DNA of 64,000 bases from Pseudomonadota bacterium (GTDB lineage Bacteria; Pseudomonadota; Alphaproteobacteria; Sphingomonadales; Sphingomonadaceae). Below are positions 43,211 to 52,384 of this stretch, piece by piece. A program made the position numbers and the translations under genes. The first letter of the stretch is position 1. Each line of letters opens with the position of its first letter. The notes beneath the pieces were generated by a model, which ran no database searches, was not told the DNA's origin, and saw only the letters and a program-made list of their open reading frames with translations. Where the stretch lies: contig JAKPAG010000112.1 of NCBI GenBank assembly GCA_029779535.1, positions 1 through 64,000 on the forward strand. The letters are read 5' to 3'.

Positions 43211-43984
43211 TCAGCCCTGCTGGGTCCGGCCGCGTTCCATCACCGCCAGGCGCCGGGCCTCGACCTCGCCCTTGTCGACCTGAGCGTTGGCGGAGGAGCT
43301 GCGCGCGTGTTCCAGCGCCATCGCCTCGCCGAAGGGCAGGGCAAAGCCATCGTCGATCAGCGCCTTGTAGGCCTGGACCATGCCGGGGTCGGCAGTGGCC
43401 ATGTCGGCGGCCAGCTGCTTGCACACGGCCAGCAGGTCGTGTGCCGGGACCACCCGGTTGACCAGCCCCCAGGCGCAGGCGGTCTGTGCATCCAGGAAGT
43501 TGCCCGAGAGCGACAGTTCCTTGGCACGGCTGATCCCGATCAGGCGCGACAGCTTCTGCGACAGGCCCCAGCCCGGCATGATCCCGACCCGCGCATGGGT
43601 ATCGGCAAAGCGGGCGTTCTCGGATGCGATCAGCACGTCGCAGGCCAGCGCCACTTCGAACCCGCCGGTAATCGCGACGCCGTTGATCGCGCCGATCACC
43701 GGCTTGGCGCAGAGCTCGATCGCCTTGACCGGGTTGGCCAGGGCTTCCTCGGCATTGGCCGCGCCCAGTCCTTCGACCCCCAGTTCCTTGAGGTCGAGCC
43801 CGGCGGTGAAGGCACGCGTGCCCGCCCCGGTCAGCACCACGGCGCGCACTGCGGGATCGGCATTGACCGCCTCCATCGCCGCTGCCAGTTCGGCCCGCAG
43901 GCCGCGCGAGAGGGCGTTCATCGCCTCGGGGCGGTTCATCGTTACCACGGCGACGGCCCCGTCGCGTTCCACGGTTACCAGCAT
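43211..43984 (-). CDS. Enoyl-CoA hydratase
   Basis: VVTMNRPEAMNALS; FTAGLDLKELG; GVAITGGFEVALACDVLIA. Confidence 0.93.
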   Translation of the reverse strand: MLVTVERDGAVAVVTMNRPEAMNALSRGLRAELAAAMEAVNADPAVRAVVLTGAGTRAFTAGLDLKELGVEGLGAANAEEALANPVKAIELCAKPVIGAINGVAITGGFEVALACDVLIASENARFADTHARVGIMPGWGLSQKLSRLIGISRAKELSLSGNFLDAQTACAWGLVNRVVPAHDLLAVCKQLAADMATADPGMVQAYKALIDDGFALPFGEAMALEHARSSSANAQVDKGEVEARRLAVMERGRTQQG

Positions 43985-43994
43985 ATGTCAGTCC

Positions 43995-44750
43995 TCATTC
44001 GAAAGGGATATTCTCGGTGATCGTTGCCCACTGTTTGCCATCGTGGCCGTACAGGATGCGCGTGCCGCCGGCGCGGGCTTTGGCAAGCCGTTCCAGGGTC
44101 AGCAGGCCCTGTTCGGTATCGGCCGTGGCGCGGGGCAGGACCATCACGTCCAGGTTGCGTTCGGTATAACAGCAGTCGCCCGCCAGCAGCACTTCGCCCT
44201 TGGCCAGCCGCACGATCACGCTCTGGTGGCCGTGGGTGTGGCCCCAGGTCGGGACGATCCGCACGGTGCCATCGCCGAACAGGTCGTGTTCGCCGTCGAT
44301 CAGCCTGACCGGCTGGCCGGTGTCATAGTCCAGCGCCTCGTACAGCCCCGGCTCCGGCGCGGCTTGCGCGGTGTCCCATTCGCGGCGCTGGATGATGACG
44401 CTGGCATTGGGTAGCAGCGCATTGCCGCCGCAATGGTCGATGTGGAGGTGCGAATTGACGATCCAGTCGATGCTGGCGGGATCGACCTCGATCGCTTTCA
44501 GCCGGCTGGTAATGTCCATCCCTTCGAACCATTGCAGCCCGAACTTGTTGGCGGGCAGGGCATCTGCCAGTTCCCGGCGATAGCGCACCCCCATGCCGGT
44601 ATCGAACAGCACGCGGCCTTTGGGGTGGCTGATCAGGTAGCTGGGGACGGGTCCGCGCAGGTAGTCACCCTCGTCGCCTTCGACGAAGTAACCGGGGCGG
44701 CACTGGAACCACCCGCAGTTGAAGGCATAGAGGGTGACCCCTTTGCTCAC
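43995..44750 (-). CDS. MBL-fold hydrolase, N-acyl homoserine lactonase-like
   Basis: SHLHIDHCGGN (HxHxDH); PTWGHTHGHQSVIV; GDCCYTERNLD. Confidence 0.82.
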   Translation of the reverse strand: MSKGVTLYAFNCGWFQCRPGYFVEGDEGDYLRGPVPSYLISHPKGRVLFDTGMGVRYRRELADALPANKFGLQWFEGMDITSRLKAIEVDPASIDWIVNSHLHIDHCGGNALLPNASVIIQRREWDTAQAAPEPGLYEALDYDTGQPVRLIDGEHDLFGDGTVRIVPTWGHTHGHQSVIVRLAKGEVLLAGDCCYTERNLDVMVLPRATADTEQGLLTLERLAKARAGGTRILYGHDGKQWATITENIPFE

Positions 44751-45541
44751 TTGCGCAGCCGCACGGTCGAGCTTTGCCCGTCATCGACGCGGATCACCGC
44801 GCCGGTCACGCATTCGCTGGCCGGGGATACCAGATAGAGCAGCGTGGTGTCGAGCTGCGCGGGCTCGCACACGCGCTCGCGCGGGAGGCGCGGAGCGGGG
44901 TTGCCGCCCATCCGTTCGAACATGCCGTCGGTCATCTCGCTGGCGAACATGCCGGGCGCGATGGCGTTGACGTTGATCTGGTAAGGCGACCAATCCATCG
45001 CCAGCGTCTCGGTCATCCGGGCCACGGCGGTCTTGGTGGTGGCATAGAGCGCCGCGCCGCCGCCGAAGTATTCCAGGTGCGCGACCGAACTGATGTTGAC
45101 GATCCGCCCCGGCTTGCCCGCCGCGATCAGCCGCCGCGCAACTTCGCAGGCCAGGATCCACGGGCCGCGCAGGTTGACCCCCAGAACCTGGTCGATCAGC
45201 TCGATGCTCATCTTGTGGGCGCGCTGGGCGTCGGGCATCCCGGCGTTGTTGACCAGGATGTCGACCGTGCCGAAGCGCTCCTCGGCGGCGGCGACGGCGG
45301 CGATCATCGAATCCGCGTCGGTCGCGTCCATCCGCACCGCCATGGCCTGCCCGCCGTCCGCTACGATGTCGGTCGCCAGCGCCTCGAGCCGGTCAAGCCG
45401 GCGCGCGGCCACCACCACCCTGGCGCCCTGCGAGGCAAGCACGCGGGCAAAGCGGTCGCCCAGCCCGGACGAGGCGCCGGTGACGAGGGCCACGCGGCCG
45501 CTGAGATCGTTCGAATTGTAGGGCAGGGGGAACTGGCTCAT
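44747..45541 (-). CDS. SDR family oxidoreductase
   Basis: ALVTGASSGLGDRFARVLASQGARVVVAAR; NNAGMPD; YATTKTAV. Confidence 0.93.
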   Translation of the reverse strand: MSQFPLPYNSNDLSGRVALVTGASSGLGDRFARVLASQGARVVVAARRLDRLEALATDIVADGGQAMAVRMDATDADSMIAAVAAAEERFGTVDILVNNAGMPDAQRAHKMSIELIDQVLGVNLRGPWILACEVARRLIAAGKPGRIVNISSVAHLEYFGGGAALYATTKTAVARMTETLAMDWSPYQINVNAIAPGMFASEMTDGMFERMGGNPAPRLPRERVCEPAQLDTTLLYLVSPASECVTGAVIRVDDGQSSTVRLRK

Positions 45542-46473
45542 CACTTGCTCCATTGTGTTTCGATGGCGGCCAGGCGGTCGCGCCATGTGCTATGCGGCGC
45601 GAGTGCCGCGAATTGCCGGGTGAGGCGGGCGACGAGTTCGGCGACCGGTTCGACCCGTTCGATCAGGCCAACGCTTTGCCCCGCGCTGAAGGTGTCGCGC
45701 CAGGCGCGCACGCCTTCGGGCATCGGCACCTTGCCGCCGGCGATCTGCGCCGGATCGAGGCCGACCTGTTCCAGCGAATCGCGAATCCAGTTGGCAGGCA
45801 CGCCGTTCATCGCCGAGGAGGTGACGATCCGGTCGATCCCCGCCTGCGCGATCATCGCGCGGTGGCCTTCGACCACGCCGCTTTCCGGCGTGGCGATGAA
45901 GCGCGTGCCCATGCAGGCAATATCGCCGCCCAGCGCCAGCGCGCCGACCATGCCCGCGGCATCTGCGATCCCGCCCGCAACGATCAGCAGCCCGTCGTAG
46001 ATCCGCCGTACCGCCGGAACGAAAGCGAAAGGCGTGAGGAACCCGGTATGCCCGCCCGCGCCCGAACAGGTCACCATCAGTCCGTCGACCCCGGCCTCCA
46101 GCGCCTTTTCCGCGTGGCGCATGGTGGTGACATCCTGCACCACCCGGCCACCCCAGCCGTGGACCCGTTCGACCAGGCGCGATGGATCGCCCAGGCTGGA
46201 CAGGACCAGCGGCACCCGGTGCGCTTCGAGCAGGGCAAGCTTGGCTTCGCCTTCCGGTTCGGCCGCGATGCGGCTGGGCAGGTTGACGATCGGCGGGGCG
46301 CCGTCCGCCTCGGCCAGCGCGGCCAGATAGCGCTCGAACTCGTCCATCGGGGTCAGGGTGCCGCCCTGCCAGCCGGCGACCACTCCGGCGCGGACGCAGG
46401 CGGTGGCCAGCGGCACGGACGATGCAAAGCTCATCGGTGCGCACATCAGCGGCAGTGCCAGCTTTTCGAACAT
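45541..46473 (-). CDS. Nitronate monooxygenase / 2-nitropropane dioxygenase family
   Basis: LPLMCAPMSFASS; CSGAGGHTG; VAGGIADAAGMVGALALGGDIACMGTRFIAT. Confidence 0.92.
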   Translation of the reverse strand: MFEKLALPLMCAPMSFASSVPLATACVRAGVVAGWQGGTLTPMDEFERYLAALAEADGAPPIVNLPSRIAAEPEGEAKLALLEAHRVPLVLSSLGDPSRLVERVHGWGGRVVQDVTTMRHAEKALEAGVDGLMVTCSGAGGHTGFLTPFAFVPAVRRIYDGLLIVAGGIADAAGMVGALALGGDIACMGTRFIATPESGVVEGHRAMIAQAGIDRIVTSSAMNGVPANWIRDSLEQVGLDPAQIAGGKVPMPEGVRAWRDTFSAGQSVGLIERVEPVAELVARLTRQFAALAPHSTWRDRLAAIETQWSK

Positions 46474-46499
46474 TGACCCAGGCTCTCCCTGCCCTGTGC

Positions 46500-46529
46500 G
46501 TGAAATTCAATCGCGCGATTAAATTGCAC
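46500..46529. promoter_or_regulatory. 30-bp palindrome, candidate operator
   Basis: GTGaAATTcAATCGC|GCGATTaAATTgCAC, 13 of 15 pairs complementary. Confidence 0.7.
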
Positions 46530-46561
46530 AGTGCATGGGCCGGGGCGGCGTGGCAAGCCCC

Positions 46562-47173
46562 TCAGGCGGCTTCGGCGGCCTCCACCACGTCGCGCAGGCG
46601 GTCCTTGCCGAACCACAGTTCGTCGCCCAGGAAAAAGCTGGGGATGCCGAAGACGCCCCGCGCCACGGCGCGTTCAGTGTTGGCGACCAGCTCGCCCTTG
46701 ACAGCGCCATCGGCGGCCAGTTCGGCCAGCTGCTCGGCGGGCAGCCCGGCATCGGTCAGCGCGCGTTCCCACACGTCCGGCAGGTCAAGCTTGAGGCCCT
46801 GTTCCCACATGCCCGCAAACATCGCCTCGTCATAGGCGGCCTCGCAGCCCAGCCGGCGGGCGGCCAGCGCGCCGCGCATCATCAGCAGGGTGTTGACCGG
46901 GAAGTGCGGGTTCATCACGAACCTGTCAATCTGATGCGCTGTCATGAAGCGCCGCATTTCCAGCCGGTCATAGGCGACTTTCGCGCCGATATGGCCATAG
47001 GACTGCATCGGGCTCTGGTTACCGATCGCCTTGAACACCCCGCCCAGCAGAACCGGTTCATAGCGGAAGGAAACGGTGCCCTTTGCCGCGATTGCCGGCA
47101 GGGCGCGGTGGACCAGGTAGGCATTGGGGCTGCCGAAATCGAACAGGAACTCTATCTCGCGCGGCACTACCAT
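46562..47173 (-). CDS. 2-hydroxychromene-2-carboxylate isomerase / DsbA family
   Basis: IEFLFDFGSPNAYLVHRALPAIAAK; GVFGIPSFFLGDELWFGKDRL. Confidence 0.9.
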   Translation of the reverse strand: MVVPREIEFLFDFGSPNAYLVHRALPAIAAKGTVSFRYEPVLLGGVFKAIGNQSPMQSYGHIGAKVAYDRLEMRRFMTAHQIDRFVMNPHFPVNTLLMMRGALAARRLGCEAAYDEAMFAGMWEQGLKLDLPDVWERALTDAGLPAEQLAELAADGAVKGELVANTERAVARGVFGIPSFFLGDELWFGKDRLRDVVEAAEAA

Positions 47174-47877
47174 TTCTCCCCGTATGGCCGGATTTCCTGC
47201 TCGAACGTCCAGGCCGATTTGGGCTGGTTGTAAAGCGACCAATAGGCGTCCGCCACGGCTTCGGGCGGCATCAGCGCGTCCTCGGGAATGTCGGCGCCGC
47301 CGCTGCGTTCGGTCAGGCGCTCACGCACCCAGGCGGTGTCCACCCCGGCGTCGATCACCAGATGGGCCACGTGCAGCCCCTGCGGCCACAGCTCGCGCGC
47401 GGCGCTTTGCGCCATGGCCCGCAGGCCCGCCTTGGCGGCGGCAAAAGCGGCATAGCCCGGATTGCCGCGCAGCCCGGCGGTGGCTCCGGTGACGAAGATC
47501 TTGCCGGCGGCGCGCGGCGTCATGATGCTGGCCGCCTCACGCACGGTGACGAAGCCGGCAAAGCAGGCCATTTCCCAGACCTTGCGGAACACCCGGTCGC
47601 TTGTCTCGCGCAGCGGGAACTGGACGTTGGCGCCGACGTTGAACACCACCAGCGCTAGCGGGGCAATCGCCTCCGCCTCGGCCAGGAAGGCGGCAACATC
47701 CTCTGGCTCGCGCGCGTCGAGCGAACGGCCGGTGACTGCGCCGCCCAGCAGCGGGGCGAGCTTGTCACCATTGCGGCGCCCGGCGTGGACCGCAAAGCCC
47801 TCTGCCGCAAACCGCCGCACGATCGCCGCGCCGATGTAGTCGCCCGCGCCGACCACGGCGACGGAGTGGCTCGGCAT
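47167..47877 (-). CDS. SDR family NAD(P)-dependent oxidoreductase
   Basis: MPSHSVAVVGAGDYIGAAIVRRFAAEGFAVHAGRRNGDKL; FVTGATAGLRGNPGYAAFAAAKAGLR. Confidence 0.88.
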   Translation of the reverse strand: MPSHSVAVVGAGDYIGAAIVRRFAAEGFAVHAGRRNGDKLAPLLGGAVTGRSLDAREPEDVAAFLAEAEAIAPLALVVFNVGANVQFPLRETSDRVFRKVWEMACFAGFVTVREAASIMTPRAAGKIFVTGATAGLRGNPGYAAFAAAKAGLRAMAQSAARELWPQGLHVAHLVIDAGVDTAWVRERLTERSGGADIPEDALMPPEAVADAYWSLYNQPKSAWTFEQEIRPYGEKW

Positions 47878-47879
47878 GT

Positions 47880-48326
47880 TCACTTGCGCTCCACCGGAAT
47901 GACGGCAACGGTGAAGCGCGAAATGCACACCAGCTTGCCGGCCTCGTCCTCGATCCGGATGGTCCAGACCTGCGTGGTCCGACCCAGCGCTTCGGGCCGG
48001 GCCGTGGCATAGACCCAGCCTGCATAGGCCGGGCGGATATGGTTGGCGTTGATTTCCATGCCGACGCCGACGAAGCGCGCCGGATCGACGCACCAGCCCG
48101 CCGCGACCGAACCGACCGTTTCCGCCAGGGCCACCGATGCACCGCCGTGCAGCCGCTTGAACGGCTGCTGCGTCCGCTCGTTCACCGGCATGCGGGCCTT
48201 GATCCAGTTGTCGCCGCATTCGACGAACTCGATCCCCAGCCAGCTGTTCATCGAGCCTTCGCCGCCACGGGTCATGGCGGCAAGGTCAGGGTGCTTTCCG
48301 CCCCACCAGATCATTTGGTTGCTCAT
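47880..48326 (-). CDS. PaaI family hotdog-fold thioesterase
   Basis: LHGGASVALAETVGSVAAGWCVDPARFVGVGMEINANHIRP. Confidence 0.9.
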   Translation of the reverse strand: MSNQMIWWGGKHPDLAAMTRGGEGSMNSWLGIEFVECGDNWIKARMPVNERTQQPFKRLHGGASVALAETVGSVAAGWCVDPARFVGVGMEINANHIRPAYAGWVYATARPEALGRTTQVWTIRIEDEAGKLVCISRFTVAVIPVERK

Positions 48327-48369
48327 TGCAACTTAATAGGCGCAATTCGGCCGGGCTGTAAAGTCAGGC

Positions 48370-48771
48370 TCAGTGGAACCGCGCCGCGGCCGGCACGACC
48401 AGCGCCAGGCCCAGCGCCACGGTGGTCATCGCCCAGCCGCGGTGCATGTGGCTGAGACTGCGCAGCCAGAACTGGGTGTAGATATCGACGAAGCCCAGGA
48501 TCGCCAGCGCCTCGATCATCATCAGCCCGCCCATCGCGCGCAGCACGCAGGCCAGAAGGTCGCTCGGCACCCAGGGGTTAGCCATATAGACCAGCCCGCC
48601 GATCAGCAGTTCCAGCATGCCGCAGACGAACTGCAGCGCGGGGCTTTTCTCGACCTCTTCGATCATGATCCGCCAGGCGCCCGGCTTGCGCAGCGCGCCA
48701 ATGCCCGCGAACATCGCGGTCAGGCCAAGCAGCAGCGCCGACCAGGCGGTCGGGTCAACAGTGTTCGTCAT
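48370..48771 (-). CDS. Hypothetical membrane protein
   Basis: MTNTVDPTAWSALLLGLTAMFAGIGALRKPGAW...; four TM-like segments. Confidence 0.7.
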   Translation of the reverse strand: MTNTVDPTAWSALLLGLTAMFAGIGALRKPGAWRIMIEEVEKSPALQFVCGMLELLIGGLVYMANPWVPSDLLACVLRAMGGLMMIEALAILGFVDIYTQFWLRSLSHMHRGWAMTTVALGLALVVPAAARFH

Positions 48772-48882
48772 GCTCTTTCGTTCCTCCAGCCCAAGGGTTC
48801 TCCCCGGAGGTATTATGCTTTGCTTGTCCGCACGATGCGCGGGCCGGGGCGACTTGTCCAGCATCGTCTTGGGCACTGGACA

Positions 48883-48898
48883 TTAATCGCGCGCTTAA
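48883..48898. promoter_or_regulatory. Palindrome related to 46500-46529
   Basis: TTAATCGCGCGCTTAA; 14/16 identical to TTAATCGCGCGATTGA (reverse strand of the first site). Confidence 0.65.
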
Positions 48899-48949
48899 AC
48901 ATACTCCGCGCCAAGGCCGGGCAAAACGGCCGTGTGGAGAGAGCGCGAA

Positions 48950-50311
48950 ATGGCATTGCCGAAAGTCTGCATCATCGGTGCGGGATGCTCCGGGTTCACC
49001 ACGGCCAAGCGGCTGAAGGATTACGGCATCCCCTTCGACATCTACGAAGCGTCGGACGACATCGGCGGAACCTGGTACTACAACAACCCGAACGGCATGT
49101 CGGCCTGCTACCAGAGCCTGCACATCGACACCTCGAAGTGGCGGCTGGCCTTCGAGGACTATCCGGTGCCGGCCGAATGGCCCGACTATCCGCACCATTC
49201 GCAGCTGCTCAAATACTTCCACGATTATGTCGATCACTTCGGCCTGCGCCCCTTCATCCGCTTCAACACCCGGGTCGAGGACGCGAGCCGCAAGCCCGGC
49301 GGGGGCTGGCGCATCACGCTGTCCACTGGTGAGGTGAAGGACTATGACGCGCTTGCCGTGGCCAACGGCCACCACTGGGCGGCGCGAATTCCCGAATATC
49401 CCGGGCATTTCGACGGCACGCAGATCCATTCACACCAGTACCGTACCCCGTTCGAGCCGGTGAACTGCATCGGCAAGCGGGTGCTGGTGGTGGGCATGGG
49501 CAACAGCGCGATGGACATCGCCAGCGAGCTGTCACAGCGCCCGATGGCGCAGCGCCTGTTCGTTTCCACCCGGCGCGGTGTGTGGATCTTCCCCAAGTAT
49601 TACCAGGGGCAGCCGCTCGACAAGAACCCGGCGCCGGCCTGGCTGCCCAAGGGGCTGAAGCAGTGGTTGGGCGGACGCATGGTCAAGAAGCTGGTCGGCA
49701 AGATGAGCGACTATGGCCTGCCGGAACCCGAAATCGGTCCGTTCGAAAGCCACGGCACCGTTTCGGGCGAATTCCTGCTGCGGGCCGGATCGGGCGACCT
49801 GACCATGAAGGGCGGGGTGGAAAGGCTTGACGGCGACGGCGTGGTATTTGCCGATGGCAGCCGCGAGCAGATCGACGTGATCGTCTGGGCCACCGGCTAT
49901 GATATCCGCTTCCCCTTCTTCAAGGACCCGGCCTTTACGGCGGACGCCGACAATCGCCCGCCGCCGCTGTACAAGCGGATCATGAAGCCCGGGGTGCCGG
50001 ACCTGTTCTACATGGGCCTGGCCCAGCCGCTGCCCACCCTGGTCAACTTTGCCGAACAGCAGAGCAAGCTGGTCGCCGCCTATCTGGCGGGGCAATATTT
50101 GCCGCCCGAACCGGCTGAAATGGAACGGATCATCCAGGCGGACGAGCAGTACTACACCGGTCAGTATTACCAGGCGCGGCGGCACACGATCCAGCTCGAC
50201 TTCGATCATTATGTCCGGGCGCTGCACAAGGAACTGGCCAAGGGCGCCGCGCGCGCCCGGGCAAAGGGCAACGCGCTGCCGGTCAGGCCGCGCGAACTGG
50301 AGGATGCCTGA
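48950..50311 (+). CDS. Flavin-containing monooxygenase (FMO-like)
   Basis: GAGCSGFTTAKRLKDYG; FDGTQIHSHQY FMO signature; VLVVGMGNSAMDIASEL. Confidence 0.92.
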   Translation: MALPKVCIIGAGCSGFTTAKRLKDYGIPFDIYEASDDIGGTWYYNNPNGMSACYQSLHIDTSKWRLAFEDYPVPAEWPDYPHHSQLLKYFHDYVDHFGLRPFIRFNTRVEDASRKPGGGWRITLSTGEVKDYDALAVANGHHWAARIPEYPGHFDGTQIHSHQYRTPFEPVNCIGKRVLVVGMGNSAMDIASELSQRPMAQRLFVSTRRGVWIFPKYYQGQPLDKNPAPAWLPKGLKQWLGGRMVKKLVGKMSDYGLPEPEIGPFESHGTVSGEFLLRAGSGDLTMKGGVERLDGDGVVFADGSREQIDVIVWATGYDIRFPFFKDPAFTADADNRPPPLYKRIMKPGVPDLFYMGLAQPLPTLVNFAEQQSKLVAAYLAGQYLPPEPAEMERIIQADEQYYTGQYYQARRHTIQLDFDHYVRALHKELAKGAARARAKGNALPVRPRELEDA

Positions 50312-50313
50312 CC

Positions 50314-51525
50314 ATGGCAAGCCGTGCACTCAACCCCGTCGATGTCAGCGACAGCGCCTTCTATACGGAGGATACCTGGCGTGAACCCTTTGCCCGCCTG
50401 CGGGCCGAGGCGCCGGTCAGCTGGCGCGAAGACAGTGCCTATGGCCCTTACTGGTCGGTCGCCTCGCACGAGCTGATCCAGCAGGTTGAGCTTGATCCGG
50501 CGACCTACTCCTCGCAGCTCGGCAACATCACGATTGCCGAAGGCGTCGCGGGCGGGGAGTTTCCGAACTTCATCGCGATGGACCCGCCGCGCCACACCGA
50601 GCAGCGCCGCGTGGTTGCCGCCGCTTTCACGCCCAGCCAGATGCTGCACCGCGAACGCCAGGTGCGCGAGCGGACGAAGGAACTGCTCGATGCCTTGCCG
50701 GTGGGTGAAACCATCGACTGGGTCAACCAGGTCGCCGTGCCGCTGACCATCGGCATGCTGGCGATCGTGCTCGACTTTCCGTGGGAGGAACGCGATTCCC
50801 TGCGCAAGTGGTCGGACATGGCCAGCAATGTCTCGCCCGAGGTGATGACCGAGCAGTATGCGCAGGACTTCTTTGCGGAAATGGGCGTCATGCTGGCCCG
50901 GTTCGACCAGCTGCTGGAACAGCGCCGCGCCCAGCCCCCGGCGGATGACCTGCTTAGCCGGATGATCCATTCCGAAGCGATGGGCAACCTGACCCCGCTG
51001 GAACGGATCGCCAATATCGCGCTGCTGATCGTGGGCGGCAACGATACCACCCGCAATTCGATGAGCGGGCTGGTCGAGGCGCTGCACAAGTATCCCGACC
51101 AGCTGGACCGGCTGCGCGCCGACAAGGCGCTGATTCCCAATGCCGCGCAGGAAATCGTCCGCTGGCAAAGCCCGGTCACCCACATGCGCCGCACGCTGAC
51201 CCGCGATGCGGAACTGGGCGGGCAAAGCCTGAAGGCGGGCGAGAAGATCGTGCTGTGGTACATCTCGGCCAACCGCGACGAAGCCGTGTTCAAGGACGCC
51301 GAACGCTATGACGTGGGCCGCGAAAACGCCCGCCGCCACCTTGGCTTCGGCCACGGCATTCACCGCTGCGTGGGCGCGCGGCTGGCCGAAATCCAGCTCG
51401 ACACCCTGATCGAGGAAATGATCGATCGGCGCTGGCGGATCGTGCCGGAGGGCGCGCCAACCCGCCTGGCCAGTCCGTTCCTGCACGGCTTCACTGCCAT
51501 GCCGGTCAGCATCGCGGTTGACTGA
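50314..51525 (+). CDS. Cytochrome P450
   Basis: FGHGIHRCVGARLAEIQ; GGNDTTRNSMSGLV. Confidence 0.94.
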   Translation: MASRALNPVDVSDSAFYTEDTWREPFARLRAEAPVSWREDSAYGPYWSVASHELIQQVELDPATYSSQLGNITIAEGVAGGEFPNFIAMDPPRHTEQRRVVAAAFTPSQMLHRERQVRERTKELLDALPVGETIDWVNQVAVPLTIGMLAIVLDFPWEERDSLRKWSDMASNVSPEVMTEQYAQDFFAEMGVMLARFDQLLEQRRAQPPADDLLSRMIHSEAMGNLTPLERIANIALLIVGGNDTTRNSMSGLVEALHKYPDQLDRLRADKALIPNAAQEIVRWQSPVTHMRRTLTRDAELGGQSLKAGEKIVLWYISANRDEAVFKDAERYDVGRENARRHLGFGHGIHRCVGARLAEIQLDTLIEEMIDRRWRIVPEGAPTRLASPFLHGFTAMPVSIAVD

Positions 51526-51526
51526 G

Positions 51527-52384
51527 ATGGGCTACCAGACCCTGCTGGTGGAACGCGAAGGGCCGATCCTTTGGGTCCGCCTGAACCGTCCCGCAGTGCT
51601 CAACGCCTATACCAGCGAACTCGGCGCCGAACTGGCCCGCGCCTTTGCCGAGGCCGATGACGACGATGCGGTGCGAGTGGTGGTGCTGGGCCATACCGGC
51701 CGGGTGTTCTGCGCCGGGGCGGATGTCTCGGCCGGAGCCGGGGCCTTCGATACCGAAAACGGCGAGGGCGCGAAGAACTTTGGCGGAGGCGACGGCGCGC
51801 GCGGCAACAGCAATTTCATCCAGGCGATGATGGATTGCCGCAAACCCTCGATAGTCGCTTTCAATGGATCGGCTGCCGGGGTGGGGCTGACGCTGACCCT
51901 GCCCTGCGACATTCGCATCGCGGCGGAAAACGCCAAATTCGGCTGCGTGTTCACCCGGCGCGGACTGGTGCCCGAAGCCGGTTCTGCCTGGTTCCTGCCG
52001 CAACTGGTCGGCCTGTCGACCGCGCTGAAATGGTGCCTGACCGGGGCGTTGGTCCCCGCGGACGAAGCGCTGGACGCCGGGCTGCTCAGCGAAGTGGTCC
52101 CGGCGGGTGAAGCGGAAACCCGCGCGCGCGAACTGGCGCTGGAAATTGCCGCCAACTGTTCGCCCGTGGCGCTGGCGCTGACCCGGCGGATGCTGTGGCG
52201 CTTTTCCGCCCAGTCCGGCCCGGAAGGCGCGCTGGCGGTCGATGCGGCGCTCAACATCGCGCTGGGGGCCAAGGCGGACGTGCACGAAGGGGTGGCCGCC
52301 TTTCTTGAAAAGCGCACGCCGGACTTCCCCTTGCGGGTCAGCGCCGACATGCCGGACACGCCGTGGTGGCCGAACGCCAGCTAA
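51527..52384 (+). CDS. Enoyl-CoA hydratase/isomerase family
   Basis: FCAGADVSAGAG; GSAAGVGLTLTLPCDIRIAAENAKFGCVFTRRGLVPEAGSAWFLP. Confidence 0.92.
   Translation: MGYQTLLVEREGPILWVRLNRPAVLNAYTSELGAELARAFAEADDDDAVRVVVLGHTGRVFCAGADVSAGAGAFDTENGEGAKNFGGGDGARGNSNFIQAMMDCRKPSIVAFNGSAAGVGLTLTLPCDIRIAAENAKFGCVFTRRGLVPEAGSAWFLPQLVGLSTALKWCLTGALVPADEALDAGLLSEVVPAGEAETRARELALEIAANCSPVALALTRRMLWRFSAQSGPEGALAVDAALNIALGAKADVHEGVAAFLEKRTPDFPLRVSADMPDTPWWPNAS

Noticed and set aside
43178-43215. Possible operator TCAATTGGTAAGTATCACTGACAA upstream of the ALDH gene
   Set aside because: Only a half-site (AATTGGTAAGTA) and weak dyad symmetry; not enough to call.
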